This document shows positions 1 to 8,355 of a stretch of DNA of 64,000 nucleotides, piece after piece. Location of the stretch: NCBI RefSeq assembly GCF_011762225.1, contig NZ_JAASQI010000002.1:248001-312000 (forward strand), read 5' to 3'. The position numbers were made by a program, and so were the translations under genes. The notes under the pieces are model-generated. The model made no database searches and was not told the DNA's origin. It saw only the letters and a list, made by a program, of their open reading frames with translations. The DNA is from Pseudochelatococcus lubricantis (GTDB lineage: Bacteria; Pseudomonadota; Alphaproteobacteria; Rhizobiales; Beijerinckiaceae). Every line of letters starts with the position of its first letter. The first letter of the stretch is position 1.

Positions 1-1
1 C

Positions 2-700
2 CATGCGGCGACGCTGCATCTCGCGCATGCGGCGCGGGGGCGCGTGGAACGGTTCGTATTCCTGTCCTCGATCCGCGCCCAGACGGGGCCGTCCAGTCCC
101 GCCGTCCAGCGCGAGACGGACGACCCGTATCCGACGGACGATTATGGCCGCTCGAAGCTCGCCGCCGAGCGTGGGCTTGCGGAAATCGACGATCTGTTCG
201 CCGTCTCCCTGCGGCCGGTGCTCGTCTACGGGCCGGGCGTGCGCGGCAACATGGGCGCGCTGATCGGCCTCGCGCGGCTACCCATCCCGCTGCCCTTCGG
301 CGCGCTGCGCGCCCGCCGTTCGCTGGTGGCGGTGGAGACGGTGGCGGAGGCCGTGGCCCACCTGCTGACCACCCGCGATGCAGCCGGCAAGCCGCCCGCC
401 GGGCCGTTCATCGTCGCGGACCGCGTGCCGGTCAATGTGGGCGAGATCATCGCCGCGCTGCGGGCGGGGCAAGGGCGCCGGCCCGGCTTGCTCAGCGTGC
501 CCGTGCCACTGCTGCGCGCCGGCCTGTCGCCGCTGGGGCGGGCCGCGTTGCTGGAGCGCCTCGACAGCCCGCTCGTCGTGGAAGGCCTGCGGCTGGCACA
601 GTCCGGCTTTACGCCGTCTGTCTCGTCCCGTGAGGGGCTTCGCCGGCTGGGGGCGCTGCTGGCGCGCCGGCGGACGGACGGCGAGCAAAATCGGGAATAG
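2..700 (+). CDS. NAD-dependent epimerase/dehydratase, C-terminal part (5' end off window)
   Basis: The frame is open from base 2, so the N-terminal NAD-binding Rossmann half lies outside the window. The visible 232 residues carry the short-chain dehydrogenase catalytic YxxxK as YGRSK, followed by RPVLVYGPG, the usual sequence just after the active site in extended sugar-nucleotide epimerases. Such enzymes (UDP-glucose 4-epimerase-like) interconvert nucleotide sugars in the cytoplasm for polysaccharide or LPS synthesis. The gene converges on, and overlaps by 92 bp, the CapD-type gene at 609-2612, which suggests a surface polysaccharide locus extending leftwards. The exact substrate cannot be told from this fragment. 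Confidence 0.85.
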   Translation, partial: HAATLHLAHAARGRVERFVFLSSIRAQTGPSSPAVQRETDDPYPTDDYGRSKLAAERGLAEIDDLFAVSLRPVLVYGPGVRGNMGALIGLARLPIPLPFGALRARRSLVAVETVAEAVAHLLTTRDAAGKPPAGPFIVADRVPVNVGEIIAALRAGQGRRPGLLSVPVPLLRAGLSPLGRAALLERLDSPLVVEGLRLAQSGFTPSVSSREGLRRLGALLARRRTDGEQNRE

Positions 701-2612
701 CCGCGTCGAGCACCGCCTCGGCGGCCGCCCGGTCATAGCGGGTGACGGCGTCGTCGAGCTGCGCCAGCCACGCATTGAGCTGCAGCCGGCTGGCGAACAC
801 GGCCCGCGCCGCCATCACACCGTCGATGCCCGTCTCCGTAATCGCTTCGTCGTGCGCGAAGAGGATTTCGTGCAGGCGTTCGCCGGGGCGGATGCCGGTG
901 ACGGCGATCTCGATATCGGCGCCGGGTTCGAAACCGGCGAGCCTGATCATGCGCTCGGCCATGTCGTAGATGCGCACGGGCTGGCCCATCTTCAGCACGT
1001 AGACGGACGGGCGCTCGGCGCCGGTCTCGGCCGCGCGCATGTCGCCGTCGGCGTGGGAGGCGGCGGTCAGCACGAGGTTGCACGCCTCCCGCACCGTCAT
1101 GAAGTAGCGCACCATGTCCCGGTGCGTCACCGTCACCGGGCCGCCGCGCGCGATCTGCGCCTTGAACTTCGGCACGACGGAACCGTTGGAGCCGAGCACG
1201 TTGCCGAAGCGCACCGCGATGAGGCGCGGGGCCTCCGGAGCGCTGGCGCCGGCACTGTCGAGCGCCTGTGCGTACATCTCCGCGAATCGCTTGGTGGCGC
1301 CAAGCATGGAGACGGGCTCGATGGCCTTGTCGGTGGAGATCATCACGAAGGCGTGCGCACCCGCCGCCAGCGCCGCATCGGCTGTGTTGACGGAGCCGAA
1401 CACGTTGGTGCGGATGCCCTCCGCCCAGTCCTGCTCCAGATAGGGCACATGCTTCAGCGCGGCGGCGTGGAACACGAAGTGGGGGCGATATTCGGCCAGC
1501 ACCTGGTGCAGGCGCGCCCGGTCGCGCACGTCGGCAATGGCGCCGTGGACGGCGGGCCCGTTGTCGAGGGCGCGCAGCTCCTCCGTGATCTGGTGCAGGG
1601 CGGGTTCCGAGTTCTCGATCACCAGAATGTCGGAGGCGCCGAAGGCAGCCGCCCGCATGCAGATTTCGCTGCCGATGGAGCCGCCGCCGCCCGTCACCGC
1701 CACGCGCTTGCCCTGGATGAAGCGGGCGAGCCGCTCGTGGTCGATCTCCACGGTGGGGCGCAGCAGCAGGTCCTCGATCTCGACGGGTGCGAGCGAGGCG
1801 ATGCCGCCCGTCAGCTCTCCCTTGCCGACATCGAGCCCCTGCAGGCGCGACAGTGGCAGGCCGAGCTTGCGCGCGCGTGCCAGCAAATGCTCACGCTCCG
1901 CCTCCTGCCCGAGGGCGCTCGGCGCCAGCACCAGCCGGCGGATGTTGTAGCCGCGCTCGGCGAAGTCGACCACCGCCTGTTCCAGATCGGCGAATTCGCC
2001 GACGACCGGCACGCCGCGGATGGACTGGCCGAGATCGCTGGCGCGCGGCGTCAGGATGCCCTTGGGCTGGATCTTGCGCAGCGCGCCCGATTCGACGGCC
2101 CGTAGCAACACTTCCGCGTCCGATCCCCGGCCCAGGATGAGGGCCGGCACGGCGCCCTCCCGCTCCAGCGTGTGGCGCGACTGCGCGTATTTCAGATAGC
2201 GGTACGCAAGGCGCGGCCCCCCGAGCAGGAAGAGCTGCAGCATCCAGTAGAGGACGATGGTGATCTTGCCGAAGAAGAAGAAGCCGTAGAACGTGCTCGA
2301 CGCCAGCACGTAGTCGACCACCAGCAGCGTCAGCGCCAATACCGTGACCGCGCGCAGGATGTTGGCGAGGTCGGGCAGGGAGGCGAAGCGCCAGCGTGAT
2401 TTGTAGAGCGCGAAAATCCAGTACACCACGCCCGCGTAGGCCACGAAGCCCGGCAGGATCATCGGCAGCGCATCGAGACGGGTGGCGAGCTGCGGCCCGT
2501 CGAACCGCATGACGAAGGCGAGCGCCACCGCCAGCCCCGTCATGAAGAGATCGTGGGCGATGATGAGCAGCTTTTTCAGGCCGGTCGATGAACGGGTGTG
2601 CGTCGTGGTCAT
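609..2612 (-). CDS. CapD/FlaA1/WbpM-family nucleotide-sugar 4,6-dehydratase, membrane-anchored
   Basis: 667 residues, the length of the long membrane-bound members of this family (WbpM-type UDP-N-acetylglucosamine 4,6-dehydratases). The N-terminal 140 residues hold about four hydrophobic segments. A first nucleotide-binding-like domain follows (residues 155-260), then the catalytic extended SDR domain with TGGGGSIG at 307-314, a STDKA block and SMLGATK near 430, where Met/Lys replace the usual Tyr/Lys as in WbpM. Long family members act at the inner membrane in O-antigen or capsule sugar synthesis; the precise sugar is inferred only at family level. Its 3' end overlaps the convergent epimerase gene. 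Confidence 0.9.
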   Translation of the reverse strand: MTTTHTRSSTGLKKLLIIAHDLFMTGLAVALAFVMRFDGPQLATRLDALPMILPGFVAYAGVVYWIFALYKSRWRFASLPDLANILRAVTVLALTLLVVDYVLASSTFYGFFFFGKITIVLYWMLQLFLLGGPRLAYRYLKYAQSRHTLEREGAVPALILGRGSDAEVLLRAVESGALRKIQPKGILTPRASDLGQSIRGVPVVGEFADLEQAVVDFAERGYNIRRLVLAPSALGQEAEREHLLARARKLGLPLSRLQGLDVGKGELTGGIASLAPVEIEDLLLRPTVEIDHERLARFIQGKRVAVTGGGGSIGSEICMRAAAFGASDILVIENSEPALHQITEELRALDNGPAVHGAIADVRDRARLHQVLAEYRPHFVFHAAALKHVPYLEQDWAEGIRTNVFGSVNTADAALAAGAHAFVMISTDKAIEPVSMLGATKRFAEMYAQALDSAGASAPEAPRLIAVRFGNVLGSNGSVVPKFKAQIARGGPVTVTHRDMVRYFMTVREACNLVLTAASHADGDMRAAETGAERPSVYVLKMGQPVRIYDMAERMIRLAGFEPGADIEIAVTGIRPGERLHEILFAHDEAITETGIDGVMAARAVFASRLQLNAWLAQLDDAVTRYDRAAAEAVLDAAIPDFARRPSAGAPAAPPAGEAPHGTRQTA

Positions 2613-2667
2613 GGCCGGCCGGGTATCTGCCGCGCGGCGCCCATTGTCAATGTCCGCCCTGTTTTCG

Positions 2668-3246
2668 TCAGCGCGGCGCGCGCTTGGCCAGGATGCGTTG
2701 CAGGGTGCGTCGGTGCATGTTCAGGCGCCGCGCCGTCTCCGACACATTGCGGCTGCATGCCTCGTAGATGCGCTGGATGTGCTCCCAGCGGACGCGGTCC
2801 GCCGACATCGGATTCTCCGGCACCGGCGCGCGGTCGCCGGGCCGCGACACGAGCGCGGCGTGGATTTCGTCGGCGTCGGCGGGCTTGGCCAGATAATCGA
2901 ATGCGCCGAGCTTCACGGCGGTGACGGCGGTGGCGATATTGCCGTATCCCGTCAGGATGATACCGCGCGCGTCCGGCCGCACCTCGTTGAGGCGGGTGAT
3001 GGCGTCGAGCCCGTTGCCATCGCTCAGGCGCATGTCGATGACGGCATAGGCCGGCGGGCGCTCCTCGATCAGCGCGATGCCGCCCGCGACGGTATCGGCC
3101 GTGCGCACCTCGTATCCCCGCTGCTCCATGGCGCGGGCAAGACGGGTCAGGAAGGCGTGGTCGTCATCGATGATGATGAGGCTGCGGTCGCCGTCGGGGC
3201 AGCCCGGATCGGCCGCGCCCGTTTCAGGACCGTTTGCATCCGCCAT
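2668..3246 (-). CDS. RegA/ActR/PrrA-type global redox response regulator
   Basis: 192 residues with a receiver domain (residues 22-135; IIIDDDH acidic pocket, phosphoacceptor Asp71 in VIDMRL, conserved Lys in the AKPA block) followed by a short linker and a Fis-type helix-turn-helix near the C-terminus (SETARRLNMHRRTLQRIL). This compact receiver-plus-Fis design without an ATPase domain is characteristic of RegA/PrrA/ActR, which control photosynthesis, respiration, nitrogen and carbon fixation or acid tolerance genes in response to redox state. It lies 111 bp downstream of the cognate kinase gene on the same strand, so the two are probably co-transcribed, the order seen for actS-actR in rhizobia. 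Confidence 0.92.
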   Translation of the reverse strand: MADANGPETGAADPGCPDGDRSLIIIDDDHAFLTRLARAMEQRGYEVRTADTVAGGIALIEERPPAYAVIDMRLSDGNGLDAITRLNEVRPDARGIILTGYGNIATAVTAVKLGAFDYLAKPADADEIHAALVSRPGDRAPVPENPMSADRVRWEHIQRIYEACSRNVSETARRLNMHRRTLQRILAKRAPR

Positions 3247-3357
3247 GGCGTTCCTCCTTTCGTTTGTCGGTACTTATGCACCATTTTCACCGCCCTGCAA
3301 TTCCGGACAGGCGGCGCGGCATGAAAAATCGGGGCGAAATCCTGCCCGTTAAACCTG

Positions 3358-4671
3358 TCATTCCGCCTCGAACACCTGCCGCGGCCATACCACCTGCACG
3401 AGCGCGCCTTCGCCCGGGGCGTTGGTCCAGGTGACTTCGGCGCCCGAACGTTCGATCAATGTCTTGGCGATGAACACACCGAGTCCGTGGCCGTCCGCGT
3501 TGTCGTCGTGGCTGCGGCGCACGATTCCACGCCGCTCCGCGCCGCGTGACGTGACGTAGGGCTCGCCGAGCCGCAGCAGGATGTCGGGTGTGAAGCCCGG
3601 CCCGTCGTCGCGAACGGCGAGCGTCACCGTATCCGCCGTCCAGTGCGCCTCGATCGTCACCTGCCTGCGGGCGAAGTCGACGGCGTTGTCGACGATGTTG
3701 CCCAGTCCGTACAGCAGGCCGGGGTTGCGCGCGGTCACGGGCTCCCGCCCTTCTCCCTTGCAGGTGATCGTGATCGGCACCTCGAAGCCGCGCTGTGGGC
3801 CTGCCACCTCCTCGATCAGGTGCGAGAGCGTCAGATGGCCGAGGGGGCCTGCGTCGTTGGTGCCGAGCGAGGTGAGCGTGGCGAGGATTTCCCGGCAACG
3901 GCCGACCTGCTCCCGCAGCAGGGCAAGGTCTTCCGCCATCGGATGGTCCGGGCCGGCGGCGCGGTCGAGTTCCCGCACCACGAGCGCGATGGTGGCGAGC
4001 GGTGTGCCGAGCTCATGCGCGGCGGCGGCGGCGAGGCCGTCGAGCTGCCAGAGATGCTGCTCGCGCTCCAGCACCAGTTCCGTCGCGGAAAGGGCATGCG
4101 CGAGCTGGCGCGCTTCGTCCGCCACCCGCCACGTGTAGACGCCCGTGAAACCAAGGCCGAGCTGGATCGCGAACCAGATGCCGATAATATAAGGCAGCGG
4201 CAGCGACAGCGTCTCGCCCGATACCCACGGCAGCGGCAGGTGGAAGAAGGCGAGGCCCGTCGTCAGCGCCAGCGCGAAGGCCCCCAGCAGCAGCGTGCGC
4301 CATGGCGGCAGCACCGTCGCCGAAATCATCACCGGCGCCAGCACCAGAAGGGAAAAGGGGTTCTGCAGTCCGCCGGTGAGGAACAGCAGCACCGAGAGCT
4401 GCAGGACGTCGTATCCCAGAATGAGCGAGGCGAGCCAAGGATCGAGTCGCGCGCTCGCCGGATAGCGGATGCGCAGGATGATGTTGAGCAGCGCGGAACA
4501 GGCGATCACTCCAAAACACGCGCCGAACGGCAGCGCATAATCCAGCCCGAACTGCACGCCGGCGACGGCCGCGCTCTGGCCGATGACCGCGAGCCAACGC
4601 AGGCGCACGAGCGTGTCGACCTTGAGCCGATGGGCATCGTGCTCCATGTCGATGCCTTCCGCCTTCGCCAT
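3358..4671 (-). CDS. RegB/ActS/PrrB-type membrane redox sensor histidine kinase
   Basis: 437 residues. Residues 25-185 contain about six hydrophobic segments. GGLQNPF (100-106) matches the GGxxNPF heptapeptide that senses the quinone pool in RegB. The H-box AAAHELGTPLATI has the phosphorylated His219, and Cys259 in the sequence GRCREIL sits where the redox-active dimer-interface cysteine of RegB is found. The catalytic ATPase domain ends the protein (N box near 330, DGPGF G1 box, GLGVF G2 box). It should autophosphorylate and pass phosphate to the adjacent RegA-type regulator when the electron transport chain is reduced or oxygen is low. The start shown gives the full N-terminus; an internal ATG at residue 9 is an alternative. 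Confidence 0.92.
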   Translation of the reverse strand: MAKAEGIDMEHDAHRLKVDTLVRLRWLAVIGQSAAVAGVQFGLDYALPFGACFGVIACSALLNIILRIRYPASARLDPWLASLILGYDVLQLSVLLFLTGGLQNPFSLLVLAPVMISATVLPPWRTLLLGAFALALTTGLAFFHLPLPWVSGETLSLPLPYIIGIWFAIQLGLGFTGVYTWRVADEARQLAHALSATELVLEREQHLWQLDGLAAAAAHELGTPLATIALVVRELDRAAGPDHPMAEDLALLREQVGRCREILATLTSLGTNDAGPLGHLTLSHLIEEVAGPQRGFEVPITITCKGEGREPVTARNPGLLYGLGNIVDNAVDFARRQVTIEAHWTADTVTLAVRDDGPGFTPDILLRLGEPYVTSRGAERRGIVRRSHDDNADGHGLGVFIAKTLIERSGAEVTWTNAPGEGALVQVVWPRQVFEAE

Positions 4672-5037
4672 GCCCCGCCTCCCGCGATCGTGACTGCCCG
4701 GCGCGGTCGCTCGCCCGGCCGGTTCGCTGCAAGGCTATAGAGCATCGGACCGGGAAACGGGTACCGTTTTCCGGAAAAATGCGGCTTGCGGTAAACGGAC
4801 GGGGCGGCGGATGCGCGCGGGAAGTCATGTCCGGAGAACATCGCTCGGCGGAATGCCGAATCACTTGCGCGCAGAGGTGACTGATTCGCGCGGTCTCTCT
4901 CCGCCGGAGCCCGTTTCCGGACGCCTCTGCAGCAAGCGGAGGCTCGCGGATGCGGGAAGATCGTCAAGAATCTGTTAATAGTTGCGCGAGAAACTTGTTG
5001 CGGGGCAGAAATGCTCTCTGATTCGCGTTAACCGAAT

Positions 5038-5066
5038 TTGAAAGTTTTAGATGGAACAGTTACCAT
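5038..5066 (+). promoter_or_regulatory. Candidate sigma-70 promoter in the 645-bp gap upstream of phaZ
   Basis: The interval 4672-5316 has no convincing gene. Its left half should hold the leftward promoter of the RegB-type gene. On the plus strand TTGAAA (5038-5043) and TACCAT (5061-5066) are separated by exactly 17 bases, which would give phaZ a GC-rich leader of about 245 bases. The leader contains several short GC hairpins but no riboswitch class that I recognise. This is pattern matching only. Confidence 0.3.
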
Positions 5067-5316
5067 CCGGCTAACGTTCACGAGGATCGTAAAGCGGTGA
5101 AGGCAAGCGTTCCGCGCATGCCCCGGCCGCCGAACCGGCCCCGGATCAGGAACCACGGAAGCCAAGAACCGGACAACCCGGCGTGGCGTTCCGGCCGGGG
5201 AGCAATCCCGGTGACGGCACAGACCGGTGGGGCCCCGCATGTCGCGATGCCCCTGGGAGGATTTGTGCGCCTGTGCGCGTCAGAGCGCGCGGCGCCATAA
5301 TGGGGAGGCCGAGAAC

Positions 5317-6621
5317 ATGAATCTCGCCTACTACTGGTATGAGGCGGCCTTTGCCTTTGCGCGGCCCGCCCGCACGGTGTCGAACGCCACCCGGTATGCG
5401 TTCAGCATTCCCGTTAACCCGTTGAGCTACACGGCTTACGGGCGCACCATCTCGGCCGCATGCGAACTCTTCGAGCGCAGCACGCGACAGTATGCCAAGC
5501 CGGAGTTCGGTTTCGGCGCCATCGAGGTCGACGGCCGCCGCATCACGATCCGCGAGCGTGCCGTATGGGAAGCGCCGTTCTGCCGGCTGATCCGCTTCGA
5601 GCGGCCGGGGCTGCGGCGCAGGCAGCCCAAGCTCCTCATCGTCGCGCCGATGTCCGGCCACTACGCCACGCTGCTGCGCGGCACGGTGGAGCGGTTCCTC
5701 GCGACGCATGACGTCTATATCACCGACTGGGTCGACGCCTCCGCCGTGCCGCTGTCGGCCGGGCGCTTCGATCTGGACGACTACATCGATTACGTCATCG
5801 CCATGCTGCGCTTCCTCGGGCCGGACGCGCACGTGATGGCCGTCTGCCAGCCGGCGGTGCCGGTGATCGCGGCCGTGGCGCGCATGGAGGCGATGGACGA
5901 TCCCGCGTCGCCGCGCTCGATGACGCTGATGGGCGGGCCGATCGACACGCGCGAGAGCCCGACGGAGGTCAACCGCCTGGCGCAGGAGCGTGGTATCGCA
6001 TGGTTCCGGCGCAACTGCATCACCAAGGTGCCGTTCACGCGCTCCGGCTTCATGCGTGAGGTTTATCCCGGTTTCCTGCAGCTTTCCGGCTTCATGGCGA
6101 TGAACCTCGACCGGCATCTCATCGCCCATCACGACATGTTCCAGCATCTCGTGAAGGGAGACGGCGATTCGGCCGAGAAGCATCGCGCCTTCTATGACGA
6201 GTATCTCGCCGTGATGGATCTGACGGCCGAATTCTACCTGCAGACGGTGGAACAGGTGTTCGTCGAGCAGTCGCTGCCGAAGGGCGGCCTCCTGCATCGC
6301 GGCGAGCGGGTCGACCTTTCCGCCATCCGCCGCACCGCGCTGATGACGGTGGAGGGCGAGCGCGACGATATCTCCGGCGTCGGGCAGACGCTGGCCGCTC
6401 ACCGGCTTTGCCCCCGCATTCCGGAAGAACTGCGCGACCACTACCTGCAGATGGGCGTCGGGCACTACGGCGTGTTCAACGGCAAGCGCTTCGTCAACGA
6501 GATAGCGCCGCGCATCGCCGCCTTCATCGACCGGGTCGACGCGATCCGCAACGGGGAGGGCGAGCAGCGTCCGGCGCCCGTTCGCGTCGGTGCCCGCCCG
6601 GCGCTGACGGTCGTTGCCTGA
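5317..6621 (+). CDS. phaZ: Intracellular polyhydroxyalkanoate (PHB) depolymerase
   Basis: 434 residues, the usual size of the intracellular PhaZ family. The lipase-like box has a cysteine nucleophile, Cys177 in AVCQPA, as in the Ralstonia PhaZa1 group, instead of the Ser of extracellular depolymerases. LIVAPMSGHYATLLRGTV and VYITDWVDA are the conserved oxyanion and substrate blocks, and VGHYGVFNGKRF near the C-terminus supplies the catalytic His. The enzyme attacks native PHB granules in the cytoplasm to release hydroxybutyrate units. The ATG at 5317 was chosen because GGGGAGG lies 10-14 bases upstream; the same frame is open further upstream but without a supported start. Confidence 0.93.
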   Translation: MNLAYYWYEAAFAFARPARTVSNATRYAFSIPVNPLSYTAYGRTISAACELFERSTRQYAKPEFGFGAIEVDGRRITIRERAVWEAPFCRLIRFERPGLRRRQPKLLIVAPMSGHYATLLRGTVERFLATHDVYITDWVDASAVPLSAGRFDLDDYIDYVIAMLRFLGPDAHVMAVCQPAVPVIAAVARMEAMDDPASPRSMTLMGGPIDTRESPTEVNRLAQERGIAWFRRNCITKVPFTRSGFMREVYPGFLQLSGFMAMNLDRHLIAHHDMFQHLVKGDGDSAEKHRAFYDEYLAVMDLTAEFYLQTVEQVFVEQSLPKGGLLHRGERVDLSAIRRTALMTVEGERDDISGVGQTLAAHRLCPRIPEELRDHYLQMGVGHYGVFNGKRFVNEIAPRIAAFIDRVDAIRNGEGEQRPAPVRVGARPALTVVA

Positions 6622-6748
6622 GCGGCCAACGAGCGGCCAGGGCATCGGTTGACAGCGACGGCGGAAGGGGCGCTGATAAGAAAGGGCGCCCGGCGGCCGG
6701 GCGGAATCATCCGGCCGGCGGACGCTGCCCCTTCCGTGGTCTTTCCTG

Positions 6749-7495
6749 ATGCTCTCTGGCCTGTTTCGCAGGCGCCAGCCTTCGGCGCCGGATCATATCG
6801 ATGTCGCGCACGCGGGGAGCGTCTTCCGCGTGCGCCTGCTCCCGCGCACGGGCGTGAAGCGTTTCACGCTGCGCGTGTCCATGGCGACCGGCGAGGCGGT
6901 GTTGACCATGCCGTCGCGGGGCGATGTCTCCGCCGCGCGCCGCTTTCTGGAGGCCCATGGCGGCTGGCTCGCGCAGCGCATGCAGAGCGTGCCGGAGCGT
7001 GTGCCCTTCGAGCCGGAGGCGGTGATTCCCCTGCGCGGCGTGCCGCATCGCATCGTGCACTGGAGCAGCATCCGGGGGCGGGCGTCGGCAACCGTCGATG
7101 CCTCGGGCGTGCCGATCATTTCGGTCACCGGCGAGGCGCCCCACGTCTCGCGGCGGGTGCTGGACTTCCTGCAGGCCGAGGCGCGGCGCGACCTGTCGTC
7201 GGCCGTGGCGCGGCATACGCAGGCACTCGGCGTTCCGGCCCGCAGCATTACCCTGCGCGACACCAGAAGCCGCTGGGGCTCGTGCTCGGCGCAGGGGCGG
7301 CTCAACTTTTCATGGCGGCTGATTCTCGCACCGCCCCTGGTGCTCGACTATCTGGCCGCACATGAGGTGGCGCATCTGCGCGAACTCAACCACTCCGACC
7401 GCTTCTGGGAGCTGACCCATCGCCTTTGTCCGGCCACGCCGCAGGCCGAAGCGTGGCTGAAGCGCCACGGCAGCAGCCTGCACCGCTACGGGTAG
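6749..7495 (+). CDS. YgjP/SprT-like zinc metallopeptidase (DUF45, M48-like)
   Basis: 248 residues. RDTRSRWGSCS (171-180) and the zinc-binding HEVAH (205-209), followed by LNHSDRFW supplying the third ligand region, are the signature of the DUF45/YgjP family. A predicted cytosolic metal-dependent peptidase of unclear substrate; related proteins are often next to housekeeping genes. The gene starts 127 bp after phaZ with no obvious terminator between, so read-through from phaZ is possible. An ATG at 6749 is followed directly by a coherent protein start; no closer alternative was better. Confidence 0.88.
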   Translation: MLSGLFRRRQPSAPDHIDVAHAGSVFRVRLLPRTGVKRFTLRVSMATGEAVLTMPSRGDVSAARRFLEAHGGWLAQRMQSVPERVPFEPEAVIPLRGVPHRIVHWSSIRGRASATVDASGVPIISVTGEAPHVSRRVLDFLQAEARRDLSSAVARHTQALGVPARSITLRDTRSRWGSCSAQGRLNFSWRLILAPPLVLDYLAAHEVAHLRELNHSDRFWELTHRLCPATPQAEAWLKRHGSSLHRYG

Positions 7496-7534
7496 CGGGC
7501 GCCCGCTCACGCGGCGTTTCCGCGGCGGCGGATT

Positions 7535-8008
7535 TCAGCGAACGAGATCCGCTGCCGTGGCCCCCAACGCGCGGATGAGATCGTCCGGCCGGATACGGAC
7601 CTGCAACCCTCTCTGCCCTCCGTTGAGATAGACTTCCTCTTCGAGCGTCGCCATTTCCTCGACGGCGGTCGGAACCTGCCGGCGCTGGCCGAAGGGGCTG
7701 ATGCCGCCGACCTTGTAGCCGGTCAGCCGCTCGGCGTCGGCCGGCTTCATCATATGTGCGGACTTGCCGCTGAAGGCTGCGGCGACCTTCTTCATATTGA
7801 CCTCCTGATCGGAGGGCACCACCACGCAGGCCGGCTTGCCGTCGACCTCAACCATCAGCGTCTTGAGCACGATGGAAGCCGGCACGCCGATTTCCTCGGC
7901 CGCCTGCAGGCCTATGCGCGCGGCTTCGGCGTCATAATCATAGGTGACGAGCGTAAAGGGTATGCCGGCGCTGGTCAGCGCGAGCGTGGCGGGAGTGGTC
8001 CTGGACAT
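7535..8008 (-). CDS. ybaK: Cys-tRNA(Pro)/Cys-tRNA(Cys) deacylase YbaK/EbsC
   Basis: 157 residues, the usual length of the YbaK trans-editing family. The conserved pieces are present in order: LKTLMVEVDGK, the catalytic-pocket lysine and VVVPSDQEVNMKKVA, the TGYKVGGISPFGQ loop and VYLNGGQRGLQV near the C-terminus. Family members hydrolyse Cys wrongly attached to tRNA-Pro in the cytoplasm. It is the last intact host gene before the prophage and is transcribed toward the metallopeptidase gene, ending 39 bp from it. Confidence 0.92.
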   Translation of the reverse strand: MSRTTPATLALTSAGIPFTLVTYDYDAEAARIGLQAAEEIGVPASIVLKTLMVEVDGKPACVVVPSDQEVNMKKVAAAFSGKSAHMMKPADAERLTGYKVGGISPFGQRRQVPTAVEEMATLEEEVYLNGGQRGLQVRIRPDDLIRALGATAADLVR

Positions 8009-8202
8009 TTCGTCCTTATAACAGCGCCGCCGTTTGCAAAAAAGCGGGATGTCGTGTCGCTGTCAGGGTCGCGACAATAGGCTGCACGGAGTTTGCACGG
8101 ATAGACGTATATATTCCGGAAGCATTCCGCGTGGTCATCCTGGCCCACACCAGATCCCGGCCGGCGCGTCCATTCCCAATAGACTGATTTTTCTGAAATC
8201 GC

Positions 8203-8252
8203 TGGTGCTGCTGGACAGGATTGAACTGTCGACCTCTCCCTTACCAAGGGAG
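8203..8252 (-). tRNA. tRNA-Thr(GGT) 3' half, broken at the prophage left end (attL core)
   Basis: Read on the minus strand the 50 bases form the anticodon stem-loop (CTCCC, loop TTGGTAA with anticodon GGT, GGGAG), variable loop, T-arm (GACAG, loop TTCAATC, CTGTC), the 3' acceptor strand CAGCAGC, discriminator A and encoded CCA. It aligns with the 3' half of tRNA-Thr(GGT). The expected D-arm and 5' acceptor strand (GCTGCTG) are absent: the sequence beyond 8252 is not tRNA-like. The integrase gene begins 104 bp further on. The natural reading is integration into tRNA-Thr, with the phage supplying a new 3' half to the functional gene at the far end, outside the window. Confidence 0.85.
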
Positions 8253-8298
8253 TGGTGGCGATAAAAACCGTTATAATTCAATTGGAATATGAGCGTTT

Positions 8299-8350
8299 CG
8301 GACAGTTATGTTTTTCATCTGTTCACGCTATTCTGTCCGGTATCTGTCCG
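8299..8350. repeat. Three CTGTCCG heptamers between att site and integrase
   Basis: CGGACAG at 8299-8305 and CTGTCCG at 8333-8339 and 8344-8350 are one inverted and two direct copies of the same 7-mer in a 100-bp AT-rich gap next to the attachment core. Position and repetition fit arm-type integrase or excisionase binding sites, but this is inference. Confidence 0.35.
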
Positions 8351-8355
8351 GGCAC

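Noticed and set aside
378-2105. 575-codon plus-strand open frame
   Set aside because: It is the shadow of the CapD-type gene on the other strand; composition is His/Arg/Ala-rich with no motif, while the minus frame is a clear enzyme.
5067-5316. GC-rich leader of phaZ as a riboswitch
   Set aside because: Several hairpins can be drawn, but no conserved riboswitch core was recognised and PHA depolymerase genes are not known to me as riboswitch targets.
5146-6645. 499-codon minus-strand open frame over phaZ
   Set aside because: Shadow of phaZ, which has all family motifs on the plus strand.
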